Assembly: GCA_021783175.1 (NCBI GenBank)
Contig: JAJXUF010000039.1
Span: 1 to 25,636, forward strand
DNA from: Pseudomonadota bacterium
Lineage (GTDB): Bacteria; Pseudomonadota; Gammaproteobacteria; Acidiferrobacterales; UBA6901
DNA: 25,636 bases
Reading direction: 5' to 3'
Position 1 is the stretch's first letter. Each line of letters starts with the position of its first letter. Under the pieces are notes generated by a model that saw nothing but the letters and a program-made list of their open reading frames with translations, searched no databases and was not told where the DNA came from. A program made the translations under genes and the position numbers. Below are positions 15,697 to 22,685 of the stretch, one piece after another.

Positions 15697-16317
15697 TTAC
15701 TGTGCCCAGGCGGGCTTGCTGGTTGAGGTGGGGCGCTGTGGCGCTGCATAGGCTGGGGCTGCTTGCGCCGGCGATCCGGAACTGCCGCCACCGGTCGATG
15801 CTTTGGGTGCCGATCCCATCAGTGCCGCGTATTCCTTGTGATCGGGCTCGATTGCCAACTTGATGACATTGCGGTTCTCACCCTTGCTGTCCTTTTCCAC
15901 ATCGATGCGCGCGACGAACTCAATGCCGTCTAGCGCCGCGAAACTCGCAATGCGCCTGGCATTTTGTGCTTCGGGCGACTGATCGGAGGGCAGCATCCCA
16001 TAGGCCGAGTTGAGCACAGCACGAATGAAGGTGCGCCCCATGTTGGCCCAGGTATCTCCCTTGAGGGAGTGAAGACCGATGTTGCTCCACAGCTTGCGTT
16101 TGGCATGTTCGCCCTCCAGCACGACGAACTCGGCGGCGAGGTAGATCGAGCCGGTATCGAAGCTCTCGGTGGCGTAGCCATCGGTCCAGCCGCGCGCAGG
16201 GTCATCAAAGCCGCCCGGCTTGATGGTCATGCGTACCTTGGCCAGCGCGCCCTTGGGGATCAGGTCGAAAGAGGTTTGCTGCTCAGCGTCGTTGAAATCG
16301 TTCCAGTTCATGGTCAT
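15697..16317 (-). CDS. Probable single-stranded-DNA-binding/recombination accessory protein
   Basis: A 206-aa protein. The first 150 residues (NDFNDAEQQTSFDLIPKGAL, KVRMTIKPGGFDD, AEFVVLEGEHAKRKLWSNIG, FVARIDVEKDSKGENRNVIK) look like an OB-type beta barrel and resemble DUF669-like phage proteins. The last 45 residues are Ala-, Pro-, Ser- and Gly-rich (STGGGSSGSPAQAAPAY), as in SSB linkers, but no acidic DDDIPF-type tip is present. Sak4-like ATPases work with an SSB, and the ATPase gene lies four bases upstream, supporting this role. AAGGA lies seven bases before the ATG. SSB function is an inference. Confidence 0.65.
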   Translation of the reverse strand: MTMNWNDFNDAEQQTSFDLIPKGALAKVRMTIKPGGFDDPARGWTDGYATESFDTGSIYLAAEFVVLEGEHAKRKLWSNIGLHSLKGDTWANMGRTFIRAVLNSAYGMLPSDQSPEAQNARRIASFAALDGIEFVARIDVEKDSKGENRNVIKLAIEPDHKEYAALMGSAPKASTGGGSSGSPAQAAPAYAAPQRPTSTSKPAWAQ

Positions 16318-16320
16318 GAT

Positions 16321-17133
16321 TTATTCCTTGTCAGTTGGGGTGGCGGCGGCGCACTTGGCGATCAGCCGTCCGAGGTGGGGTTCTTCCTGCATGTCCAGGC
16401 GACCGGAACGGTCCTTGGCCGGGAACCCCCATGGGTTGAGGGTGTGGCAGATGAAGGCGCGATAACTCGTGCCGTCTTCGGCCTTGAGTTCGGCGAGGGT
16501 CGCGACCTCGTCGACGATGCCGGGAAGTTCCAGGGCGGTCTTGCTGCCCTCGATCTGGGGCACGAACACTTTGCGATTGAAGTCGTCCAGTTTCTCGTCG
16601 AGGATGGCGACGAACACCACGTTTTTGCCGCGTGCATGCTGCAGGTGAGTGAGCGCGGTGATCATTTCCTGTCCAAGTAGGCCGTAGGCGCCCCGGCTGT
16701 CTGGTTTTCCGGTGCGCTCGGAATACGCAGCAGGCTGCGCCTTGGCCCAGGTAAAGCAAAGGCGGGACAGCGCCGTGATCGAATCGCAGAAGTAGGTCTG
16801 GTACTTCGCCAGTTGCGCAGGCTCACCGTAGGTCTGGCAGACATGCTCGAAATGCGCTTGCGAGAACGGCTGATCGGCAGGCAGCGCGGGATTCGGGCCG
16901 GCGAGGAACACCACCAGATCGCGGAACTCCGGCCAGGTGCGCGGGCGGGTGGTATCGCCTGACCAGTCAGCCACGGCCAGATCGCCCGCTTCCAGATCGA
17001 TGAACAGCGTGGTGTCGGTGCCCAGCGTCTTGAGCTGGGTGGTCTTGCCGATGCCGCTCTTGCCGAGCAGGGCCATCTTCACGCCACGCTTTTCGGCGCG
17101 GCGCTGGTCGGCGGAAATGATAGGCAGGCTCAT
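16321..17133 (-). CDS. Sak4-like RecA-fold ATPase
   Basis: A 270-aa P-loop ATPase. Walker A is GKSGIGKTT (residues 24-32); the Walker B strand is YQTYFCDSITAL (about 111-122); NVVFVAILDEKLD follows as a further core strand. This is the short phage RecA/Rad51-like group (Sak4, often annotated AAA or NTP-binding), which anneals or pairs single strands in phage recombination. The ATG at 17133 shares a base with the antirepressor TGA; a GTG one codon upstream is also possible. It sits before the SSB-like, zinc-finger and Cas4-like genes, forming a recombination block. Confidence 0.85.
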   Translation of the reverse strand: MSLPIISADQRRAEKRGVKMALLGKSGIGKTTQLKTLGTDTTLFIDLEAGDLAVADWSGDTTRPRTWPEFRDLVVFLAGPNPALPADQPFSQAHFEHVCQTYGEPAQLAKYQTYFCDSITALSRLCFTWAKAQPAAYSERTGKPDSRGAYGLLGQEMITALTHLQHARGKNVVFVAILDEKLDDFNRKVFVPQIEGSKTALELPGIVDEVATLAELKAEDGTSYRAFICHTLNPWGFPAKDRSGRLDMQEEPHLGRLIAKCAAATPTDKE

Positions 17134-17888
17134 CACGCGGCCTCCCTGATCAAGTCGGTCACTTCCGGATTCCAGAGAATCTGATAGCCGGAATGGCCGT
17201 TGCGCGAATACGGCAGTGCTTCAGCCCAGCTCTTGCCGGATTCGGTCAGTTCCCACTCGTCGCGGTCATTCTTGAATTGCAGCCCATGGGATTGGAGTCG
17301 CAGGTTGACCGATCGGGCCGACAACCCCAGTCGCTCACCGAGTTGCGTCGGATTGATGCTGCAGATCGGTTCCTTTGACACCGGCAATGCACGTCGCAGG
17401 TGCTCAATGGCCAGACCCGTGTTGTCGTGTATGCAGGTGAGCGTCGCGGCCATGGCGATGCCGGCCTTGACGCCTGGTACTTTGGCGACCGCTTCGCCGA
17501 TCATCAGGATGGCATGCACGCGATCCTGGGTGGGTGCTGGCAAGGCAGCAACAGAGCCGGGTGCTGCGTAACTGCCGGTCTTGCGGATCGATGGCAACAC
17601 CTCATGCGTGACCCATCGCTTGAAGCGCTTGGCTTCGGGTTTGCGGCTGGTCAGGATCAGCTGGTAGAGGCCGGATTCGTTGATTACGGCCAATTCCTGC
17701 TTTCCGCCAGGGGTGTCGGTAATAGCGACACCCTTTTCGTCGTCATCCAGTCTGGCAATTGCATCTCTTGAGTTGCGAATAGATAGGGCGTTGCAAACGT
17801 CTGCACTGACAAACTGAGGCTCGCCGTCCTGACCAACCAAGATACGCACGTCGTGCGACTCAAAATCAAAGGCAACGATATTGCTCAT
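17133..17888 (-). CDS. BRO-family antirepressor
   Basis: A 251-aa protein. Residues ~8-107 form a Bro-N domain: VRILVGQDGEPQFVSADVCN, SRDAIARLDDDEKGV, ELAVINESGLYQLILTSRKP, RFKRWVTHEVLPSIRKTGSY are its classic segments. The C-terminal part (INPTQLGERLGLSARSVNLR, EWELTESGKSWAEAL) is a helix-turn-helix/ANT-like domain. Phage antirepressors of this build counter the prophage repressor or regulate early genes. The ATG at 17888 has GGAGGTGA upstream and overlaps the preceding gene by ATGA; an upstream start at 17936 is not supported. Its target may be the XRE repressor encoded at 21454, which is not proven. Confidence 0.9.
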   Translation of the reverse strand: MSNIVAFDFESHDVRILVGQDGEPQFVSADVCNALSIRNSRDAIARLDDDEKGVAITDTPGGKQELAVINESGLYQLILTSRKPEAKRFKRWVTHEVLPSIRKTGSYAAPGSVAALPAPTQDRVHAILMIGEAVAKVPGVKAGIAMAATLTCIHDNTGLAIEHLRRALPVSKEPICSINPTQLGERLGLSARSVNLRLQSHGLQFKNDRDEWELTESGKSWAEALPYSRNGHSGYQILWNPEVTDLIREAA

Positions 17889-18175
17889 TTCGTCACCTCC
17901 GCAGCGATCAGCTTGACGGTGTCGGAGCCGAGGCACCGATGCTCGCGAGCTAGGTTGTACAGGCGTTCCAGCGCGCCGCGACGTGAGTGGATGGCCGAGT
18001 TTTCCGCTTGTAGCAGGTGCATGGCGAATGCAATTTCATCTAGCGTCGCATCGACCAATTCTTTCTCGATGATGTTGCCTGTGCGATCCTGGAATTTGAT
18101 CGTGGCAGGAAGGCTGTCGCCGTAAACGGAGCCGAGTTTCTTTTGCAGGGCTTGGTGCATGGTTTTGGTACTCAT
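17885..18175 (-). CDS. Small phage protein, function unknown
   Basis: A 96-aa protein, mostly helical (LVDATLDEIAFAMHLLQAEN, SRRGALERLYNLAREHRC). It overlaps both neighbours by four bases (ATGA), so it is firmly part of the early operon. Charged and without membrane segments. The sequence ERLYNLAREHRCLGSDTVKL could end in a short helix-turn-helix, but I cannot assign a family. Its conserved place between the antirepressor and another unknown protein suggests an early regulatory or replication-accessory role. Confidence 0.75.
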   Translation of the reverse strand: MSTKTMHQALQKKLGSVYGDSLPATIKFQDRTGNIIEKELVDATLDEIAFAMHLLQAENSAIHSRRGALERLYNLAREHRCLGSDTVKLIAAEVTK

Positions 18176-18657
18176 TGTTGATTCTCCTTAACAAGTGCAA
18201 GGCGGAAACTCGGTTTGCCTGGTTTGACGGTTCGTGCAGCCTCGAACTGCTCGCGAAGTGATGGCGGCCAGTTTTTGAAGCGGGATTCGGAAACGGAAAA
18301 CTCGACGTCAATAAAATCGGAAACGCTTTCCCCGGATGCAGCGATCCGTTCAGCCATGTCAACCAGACGCTTCTGATCCCAGGAAACGCGCTTGGGCAGT
18401 TCGTAAGTCACCTGCAGCGCACCGTCATCGATGTGCGTCACGCCGAAATCGCGCCCAGATTCCTGCAAGGACTGCCGGGCCTGTTCGCCGTAGCGTTGCT
18501 CCAGCGCGGTATTGAGCCGGTCGCGCGACTGCTTGACCCATGTCGCCAGCATGTTGAGGGACAGATCGAACTCCTGCAGTTGTTGCTGCGGCAAGGCGGC
18601 AAGCTGGCTGACGGAGAGTTCTGGCAGGGAGCCAGTGTTGATCATAAGATCGCTCAT
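18172..18657 (-). CDS. Phage early protein, function unknown
   Basis: A 161-aa protein. The first half is a long helical region likely to form a coiled coil (LPQQQLQEFDLSLNMLATWV, QSRDRLNTALEQRYGEQARQ). The second half is more mixed (VTYELPKRVSWDQKRLVDMA, FIDVEFSVSESRFKNWPPSL, KPSFRLAL). The segment 'LPKRVSWDQ' with a following 'FKNWPP' looks like a conserved phage family, found with Sak4-type genes, but I do not have a name for it. It overlaps both neighbours by ATGA, so translation is coupled. Confidence 0.75.
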   Translation of the reverse strand: MSDLMINTGSLPELSVSQLAALPQQQLQEFDLSLNMLATWVKQSRDRLNTALEQRYGEQARQSLQESGRDFGVTHIDDGALQVTYELPKRVSWDQKRLVDMAERIAASGESVSDFIDVEFSVSESRFKNWPPSLREQFEAARTVKPGKPSFRLALVKENQQ

Positions 18658-18866
18658 GCCGCACCTCCTGCAATGGCACGTTCGGAGGTGCTTTTGCGCA
18701 GACAGTCCGCTTCGTAGGATTCGATATCCTCAATTCGATACAGGACTCGTCCTTGGATTTTTAGAAAGACAGGCCCGATTCCTTCAGAACGCCAGCGCTC
18801 AAGACTTGCTTCGCTGAGGCCCCAACGGTCGGCCAATTGGCGTTGGTTGAGATGTTTGACACTCAC
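18654..18866 (-). CDS. Small helix-turn-helix (AlpA/excisionase-like) protein
   Basis: A 70-aa protein with a MerR/excisionase-type winged helix: LNQRQLADRWGLSEASLERW, then EGIGPVFLKIQGRVLYRIED. It starts at GTG (18866) with AAAGGAG upstream and is the first gene of the leftward early operon. Such proteins act as excisionases (Xis) or as AlpA-like activators. Here it lies directly downstream of three CCCGTACAT repeats, which could be its binding sites. With a serine recombinase as integrase, an excision factor (RDF) is needed and this is one candidate; early-gene control is equally likely. Confidence 0.85.
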   Translation of the reverse strand: MSVKHLNQRQLADRWGLSEASLERWRSEGIGPVFLKIQGRVLYRIEDIESYEADCLRKSTSERAIAGGAA

Positions 18867-18919
18867 GTTTTTCTCCTTTCAAGTGATTGCGAAAACGTGA
18901 GTCCAGTTTCGGATTCGGC

Positions 18920-18969
18920 ATGTACGGGCGTCAGCCAACACCATGTACGGGCTGATGTACGGGATCAGC
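18920..18969 (-). repeat. Three CCCGTACAT repeats plus palindrome at the early operon promoter
   Basis: Three identical nine-base direct repeats, CCCGTACAT on the minus strand, lie at 18955-18963, 18943-18951 and 18920-18928, so starts are 12 and 23 bases apart, close to one and two helical turns. The rightmost is also the centre of a dyad with arms GCTGAT (18951-18956) and ATCAGC (18964-18969). They lie 54-100 bp before the first early gene. No strong sigma70 promoter is seen here, which suggests an activator-dependent or repeat-controlled promoter. Confidence 0.65.
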
Positions 18970-18998
18970 TAAAACAGGAAAAAACGGACTCCAGAAAG

Positions 18999-19021
18999 CA
19001 AAAAACCGCCCGAAGGCGGTT
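18999..19021 (-). terminator. Rho-independent terminator after the 335-aa gene
   Basis: On the minus strand AACCGCC (19021-19015), loop TTCG, GGCGGTT (19010-19004) is followed by a T tract (opposite 19000-19005). It lies 29 bases after the stop at 19050 and separates the two-gene operon at 19050-21246 from the early operon starting at 18866. The plus strand lacks a T run, so it works leftward only. Confidence 0.9.
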
Positions 19022-19049
19022 GTGCGAGGTAATGGATCCTGGTTCTAGC

Positions 19050-20057
19050 CTATTCCAATTTGATGCCATACCCAGCGTCGTCGTGTTCGATGTAGTCGAG
19101 CCACTGGCTGTTACTGCTGAAGATGCTCGGAACCCGCTTGCCGCGTGCAGCCTCCCGTGAACCGTGAGCGGCGACCAGGATGTCTCCGGCGGAAACGCGA
19201 GTGCGGCCGTTCTCGAACTGCTCGACCAGATACTTCACGACCGCGATCTGCTTGGGGCCTTTGATGGACCAGGGCTTGTCGGACTTGGTGGCGATGGTCA
19301 GCGTGTTTGTGAATGGATCGAAGCGAACCGGAAGTGACTTTTTCTCTTTGCTACCTGCCGGAGCCAGGAGCAAGCGATGGATCAGATCCGTGTCGATGTG
19401 GGGCGTGACCGTGTAGTCCACCAGAACTTCGGCGATGGGAACGACGCGATAGCTTCGCGGCGGCGGCACGATGCTTGGCAGCGATTGGCCGGTCGTGAAA
19501 ATCAAACCCTGTTCAGGAAGCGATGCCCCCTCAAAATGCGCAAAGACCTGTTCAATGCATGAAGACAGGCCTCGGGCCAGCCAGACATCGACCTGCGCAT
19601 TGCCAATACGCATCTTGCCCATATTCCAAAGCACGCCATCAATGGCCGGCATGATGATGCCGCGTCGGTGCGCCTGTGGAATTCCGAGCAGATCGGCCAG
19701 GTGGTTCAACAGCCTGGTTTCCGAGACGGCATAAACCGCCACCGAGTCGGCAGGGACGTACTTGGTGCGAAAGGTTTCGGGGCAACGGTAGCTATAACGT
19801 TCAGGGTCATCGTCTTCGTCAAGGTCGACGGGAATACGCTCGTCACCACAGACTGCGGGATAGCTGCCGGCATAGCCAATGCGTTCGGTCCAAGTAGCAA
19901 GGTCACGATCAGACAACGCTGACCGGCGCACCAGGTCCCAGCCTGGCACGCCATGCAGCCGCTGGCCATCACTATCGGCGATGGCGTGGCTTGACCGTTC
20001 AAACAAATCAATAAGTTCAAGCAGCGAGCGCGTCTGCAGGTTCTTCTGCGACATCAT
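19050..20057 (-). CDS. Unknown protein with C-terminal OmpR-like winged helix
   Basis: A 335-aa protein without a recognised name. The last ~80 residues (GPKQIAVVKYLVEQFENGRT, SAGDILVAAHGSREAARGKR, VPSIFSSN, then GYGIKLE) follow the OmpR/PhoB-type winged-helix pattern: a first helix over the sequence, 'vs..dIL' helix, recognition helix and a closing 'GYGI' hairpin. The N-terminal 250 residues hold an acidic patch (VDLDEDDDPE), a mixed region with LLNHLADLLGIPQAHRRGII and IGNAQVDVWLARGLSSCIEQ, and no clear enzyme motif. It overlaps the 409-aa gene by 41 bp (own SD AAGGAG), so they are an operon ending at a terminator. DNA binding is inferred. Confidence 0.75.
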   Translation of the reverse strand: MMSQKNLQTRSLLELIDLFERSSHAIADSDGQRLHGVPGWDLVRRSALSDRDLATWTERIGYAGSYPAVCGDERIPVDLDEDDDPERYSYRCPETFRTKYVPADSVAVYAVSETRLLNHLADLLGIPQAHRRGIIMPAIDGVLWNMGKMRIGNAQVDVWLARGLSSCIEQVFAHFEGASLPEQGLIFTTGQSLPSIVPPPRSYRVVPIAEVLVDYTVTPHIDTDLIHRLLLAPAGSKEKKSLPVRFDPFTNTLTIATKSDKPWSIKGPKQIAVVKYLVEQFENGRTRVSAGDILVAAHGSREAARGKRVPSIFSSNSQWLDYIEHDDAGYGIKLE

Positions 20058-21246
20058 TGATCTCCTTCACCAAATGCCACTTGGCCAGCAAACGATCGCA
20101 CAGCGCCCGATCCTTTTCCCGCTTGGTCTTGATGTTGCACTTGTTGTCGTCGCGCAGGATCACGGCGATCGTGCGTGCACGCTCCTTGCCAATCTTTTTA
20201 ATGCGGATCGACAATTTGGCGTAGGTGATGCGGTGGTTGCGAAAGTCGAACGATGGGGAGAGCAGTGATCTTGCTGCGGTATAGATGTCATCTACATCCT
20301 TGGCCCAGATCTTCACCAGCAAGGAACGGTGATTTGCCAACGTGTAGCCGAGTTCGATCACTTTTACTAATGCCACATTCTCATCTGCCAGATCGAAGCT
20401 GCGTGGCGCAGCCAGGCTCTGGTAGTCATACTGCTTAAGTGGGATTTTATCGCCGGAAATAGGCGATTGCAGAAGCGAATCCGCCATGATGCGTGCCAGG
20501 GCCTCACGGCCGTCGGTGTCTTTGGACAGCACCTCCAGATGTCCGTTGGCCGGCTCATATGTGATGTGGGAAGACACCGCCCGGATTACCTCTTGCGGGA
20601 CCAACTCACTGGCCTGGACACAATCGATGATCTCCGGCGGTTGGTTGTGATGTACGCTGACCTGATAAAGATCCACTTCTTCGCCTGTGAGCGTGTCGGG
20701 CCGCAGCCGCTTGAAAAGCTGCACGGCGACAGCATCCTCAGCACAGCCGAGTTGCTTGGCGACGGCTTGGTGGAAAGCCTGGCGTGCTGCCGCGTCCTCC
20801 AGGACGGTGAGGTCTTTGGGCGCAACGTAGCCTGAGTAGCAGGATACGCTTTGCCGGAAGACATCCGCCTGCCGGGCATTAAGCGCTTCCTCGAACAATG
20901 CGGGTGCATGGATGTACAGCCACAGGGCGCGTTCGTACTGATTTCGTATCGCCGCAAATTCGACCTTGTCATTGTCGTCGAAGATGTCTTGGCTGATACC
21001 TTCGATGACGTCTTGCCCGGCGCCATCCGACAAGAGAACAATGCGCTCGGCCACTTCCTCGATTTTCTGTCGTGCGCCCACACCAAGGGACGAAATGACG
21101 GACTCCATCGTCGCGCGCTGCTCTCGCTTTGCCTGGGTCTCATCCAGCTCTGGCATGATCAGACTGAATTCACTCACCATGAAATCACGGAAGACTGCCG
21201 ACGGCAGGTGACCGAGCAGCTTGGACAGATTTTCAGCATCGTTCAT
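20017..21246 (-). CDS. Unknown 409-aa protein, first gene of the divergent operon
   Basis: No family is recognised. I placed the start at the ATG at 21246, six bases after AGGGGA; TTG at 21264 and ATG at 21252 are alternatives. The N-terminal 110 residues are helical and charged (AKREQRATMESVISSLGVGA, RQKIEEVAERIVLLSDGAGQ); the middle has LFKRLRPDTLTGEEVDLYQV and a strand-rich region; the C-terminal ~80 residues are basic (KLSIRIKKIGKERARTIAVI, KCNIKTKREKDRALCDRLLA), suggesting nucleic-acid contact. There are no membrane segments, P-loop or nuclease motif that I can see. It is driven by the promoter overlapping the XRE operator, hence likely repressed in the lysogen. Confidence 0.72.
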   Translation of the reverse strand: MNDAENLSKLLGHLPSAVFRDFMVSEFSLIMPELDETQAKREQRATMESVISSLGVGARQKIEEVAERIVLLSDGAGQDVIEGISQDIFDDNDKVEFAAIRNQYERALWLYIHAPALFEEALNARQADVFRQSVSCYSGYVAPKDLTVLEDAAARQAFHQAVAKQLGCAEDAVAVQLFKRLRPDTLTGEEVDLYQVSVHHNQPPEIIDCVQASELVPQEVIRAVSSHITYEPANGHLEVLSKDTDGREALARIMADSLLQSPISGDKIPLKQYDYQSLAAPRSFDLADENVALVKVIELGYTLANHRSLLVKIWAKDVDDIYTAARSLLSPSFDFRNHRITYAKLSIRIKKIGKERARTIAVILRDDNKCNIKTKREKDRALCDRLLAKWHLVKEINDVAEEPADALAA

Positions 21247-21331
21247 TGTCATTCCCCTTTGCAAGGCGTTGATCGGGTTGGCACCAGCCAGAGCACCCCC
21301 GTCAATTTGTTGGGGATTTACAGACCGATAG

Positions 21332-21385
21332 CGTTCGGCGTACCGAACGATTGCAATTATTGATGGTCGGATATGTGTTTGTCAA
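21332..21385 (-). promoter_or_regulatory. Leftward promoter with CGTTCGG palindrome at its start site
   Basis: On the minus strand TTGACA (21385-21380), an 18-base spacer and AATAAT (21361-21356) form a near-consensus promoter for the 409-aa gene. The expected start falls near 21349, inside a perfect palindrome: CGTTCGG (21332-21338), CGTA, CCGAACG (21343-21349). A protein bound there would block transcription start. The XRE repressor from the divergent gene is the likely binder. Confidence 0.72.
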
Positions 21386-21398
21386 GCAGGTACATATT

Positions 21399-21419
21399 CG
21401 TTCGGCATGGTGGTATTAT
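21399..21419 (+). promoter_or_regulatory. Rightward promoter element with CGTTCGGC half-site
   Basis: CGTTCGGC (21399-21406) repeats one arm of the palindrome at 21332 and lies just before TATTAT (21414-21419), the best -10 for the XRE gene. No good -35 accompanies it. The arrangement suggests that XRE controls its own synthesis, weakly through a single half-site, and the divergent operon strongly through the full palindrome. Confidence 0.5.
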
Positions 21420-21453
21420 TTGCGGACTAAATCAGACTGCTGAGGAGAAAACA

Positions 21454-21774
21454 GTGCCATCCCCCTTGGGCGACAAAATTCACGCACTGCGAAAGCAAAA
21501 GAAGCTTAGCCTTGAACAACTGGCCGAATTGACGGAATCCAGCAAGAGCTACATTTGGGAGTTGGAGAACAAGGAAGATCCGAAACCGTCGGCCGAGAAA
21601 ATCAGCAAGATTGCGGCGGTGCTCGATGTCACTACTGAGTTCCTGCTCACTGAATCCTCGGCCACGCCGGATGAGGCCGTGCTGGATGAAGCATTTTTCC
21701 GCAAGTTCAAGGCCATGTCCGAGCCGGACAAGAAAAAAATCCGAAAAATCCTGGATGCATGGGAAGACGAATGA
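21454..21774 (+). CDS. XRE-family repressor (ImmR/CI-like)
   Basis: A 106-aa protein. Residues ~5-65 are an XRE helix-turn-helix: LGDKIHALRKQKKLSLEQLA, ELTESSKSYIWELENK, SAEKISKIAAVLDVTTEFLL. The C-terminal 40 residues (DEAVLDEAFFRKFKAMSEPD, KKKIRKILDAWE) are a short helical tail found in repressors paired with ImmA/IrrE proteins, not a LexA-type peptidase. It starts at GTG (21454) with GAGGAG upstream; the longer frame from 21373 would run through the promoter. It overlaps the metallopeptidase gene by ATGA. It is probably the prophage repressor. Confidence 0.9.
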   Translation: MPSPLGDKIHALRKQKKLSLEQLAELTESSKSYIWELENKEDPKPSAEKISKIAAVLDVTTEFLLTESSATPDEAVLDEAFFRKFKAMSEPDKKKIRKILDAWEDE

Positions 21775-22682
21775 CGGATGCGAAAAAGCCTATGGCTGAG
21801 GCCAACCGTATCTCGACCATGCTCAACACGGTGCTCGGGGCGGATCGGTTCCCGGTCAAGGTGGATGAACTGGCGCTGGAATATTCGCGTCAGTGCTTCG
21901 CAGACTCGCCAATTGATAAGGTCCAGGGCGAAGATTTGGACGATTTTGATGGACTCCTGAAAGCGAACAAGGCGCGGTCGAAGTGGCTGATTCTCTACAA
22001 CAGCGCCACCCCATCAGAGGGCCGTAAGCGCTTCACGATCGCGCATGAGTTCGGTCACTACATTCTTCATCGTCATCAGCAGGATCTTTTCGAGTGCGGC
22101 GGCGGTGACATCGAGACAGGTGACAACAACGAACGGGACATCGAGGCTGAAGCAGATCTTTTCGCATCGACCCTATTGATGCCGTTGGATGATTTCCGGC
22201 GGCAGGTGGACGGACAACCGATCAGTTTCGATCTGTTGGGTCATTGTGCCAACCGCTATGGTGTGTCGCTGACCGCCGCCGCCTTGCGCTGGACAGAAAT
22301 CGCGCCCAAACGCGCCGTCCTGGTAGCCAGCCGCGATGACCACATGCTCTGGGCAAAGTCGAATGTCGCGGCGCTCAAGTCCGGAGCCTACTTTGCAACC
22401 CGGCGGAACACCATTGAGTTGCCCCGCGATGCTTTGGCGCACAGCTACAACGCTTGTGATATAGCCGATAGCCGGACGGGCCGCGCTCAGTCCTGGTTTT
22501 CCCGCGAGCCGTCCAGCATGCAGATTACCGAAATGACTCGTGCGGCAGGTCAGTACGATTACACACTGACACTTCTATTGATGCCTGACGCAGAATGGCA
22601 AAGGCCTCAGCATGATGACAAAGAAGGTGAAGAAGATACCTTTGATCGATTCATCCGAAACGGCCAATACCCTGTGCGATAG
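21771..22682 (+). CDS. ImmA/IrrE metallopeptidase (DUF955)
   Basis: A 303-aa protein with a zinc-metallopeptidase core: HEFGH (residues 92-96) in FTIAHEFGHYILH, and EAEADLFASTLLMP (about 126-138) with the third zinc-ligand Glu. In ICEBs1 and Deinococcus, ImmA/IrrE proteins cleave a partner XRE repressor after DNA damage. The C-terminal 160 residues (SFDLLGHCANRYGVSLTAAA, then a beta-rich region with DHMLWAKSNVAAL and YTLTLLLMPDAEW) include a sensor-like domain seen in longer ImmA proteins. The pair also resembles the XRE/ImmA toxin-antitoxin arrangement described among antiphage systems (RosmerTA); sequence alone cannot decide. The start at 21771 overlaps the XRE stop. Confidence 0.92.
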   Translation: MTDAKKPMAEANRISTMLNTVLGADRFPVKVDELALEYSRQCFADSPIDKVQGEDLDDFDGLLKANKARSKWLILYNSATPSEGRKRFTIAHEFGHYILHRHQQDLFECGGGDIETGDNNERDIEAEADLFASTLLMPLDDFRRQVDGQPISFDLLGHCANRYGVSLTAAALRWTEIAPKRAVLVASRDDHMLWAKSNVAALKSGAYFATRRNTIELPRDALAHSYNACDIADSRTGRAQSWFSREPSSMQITEMTRAAGQYDYTLTLLLMPDAEWQRPQHDDKEGEEDTFDRFIRNGQYPVR

Positions 22683-22685
22683 ATC

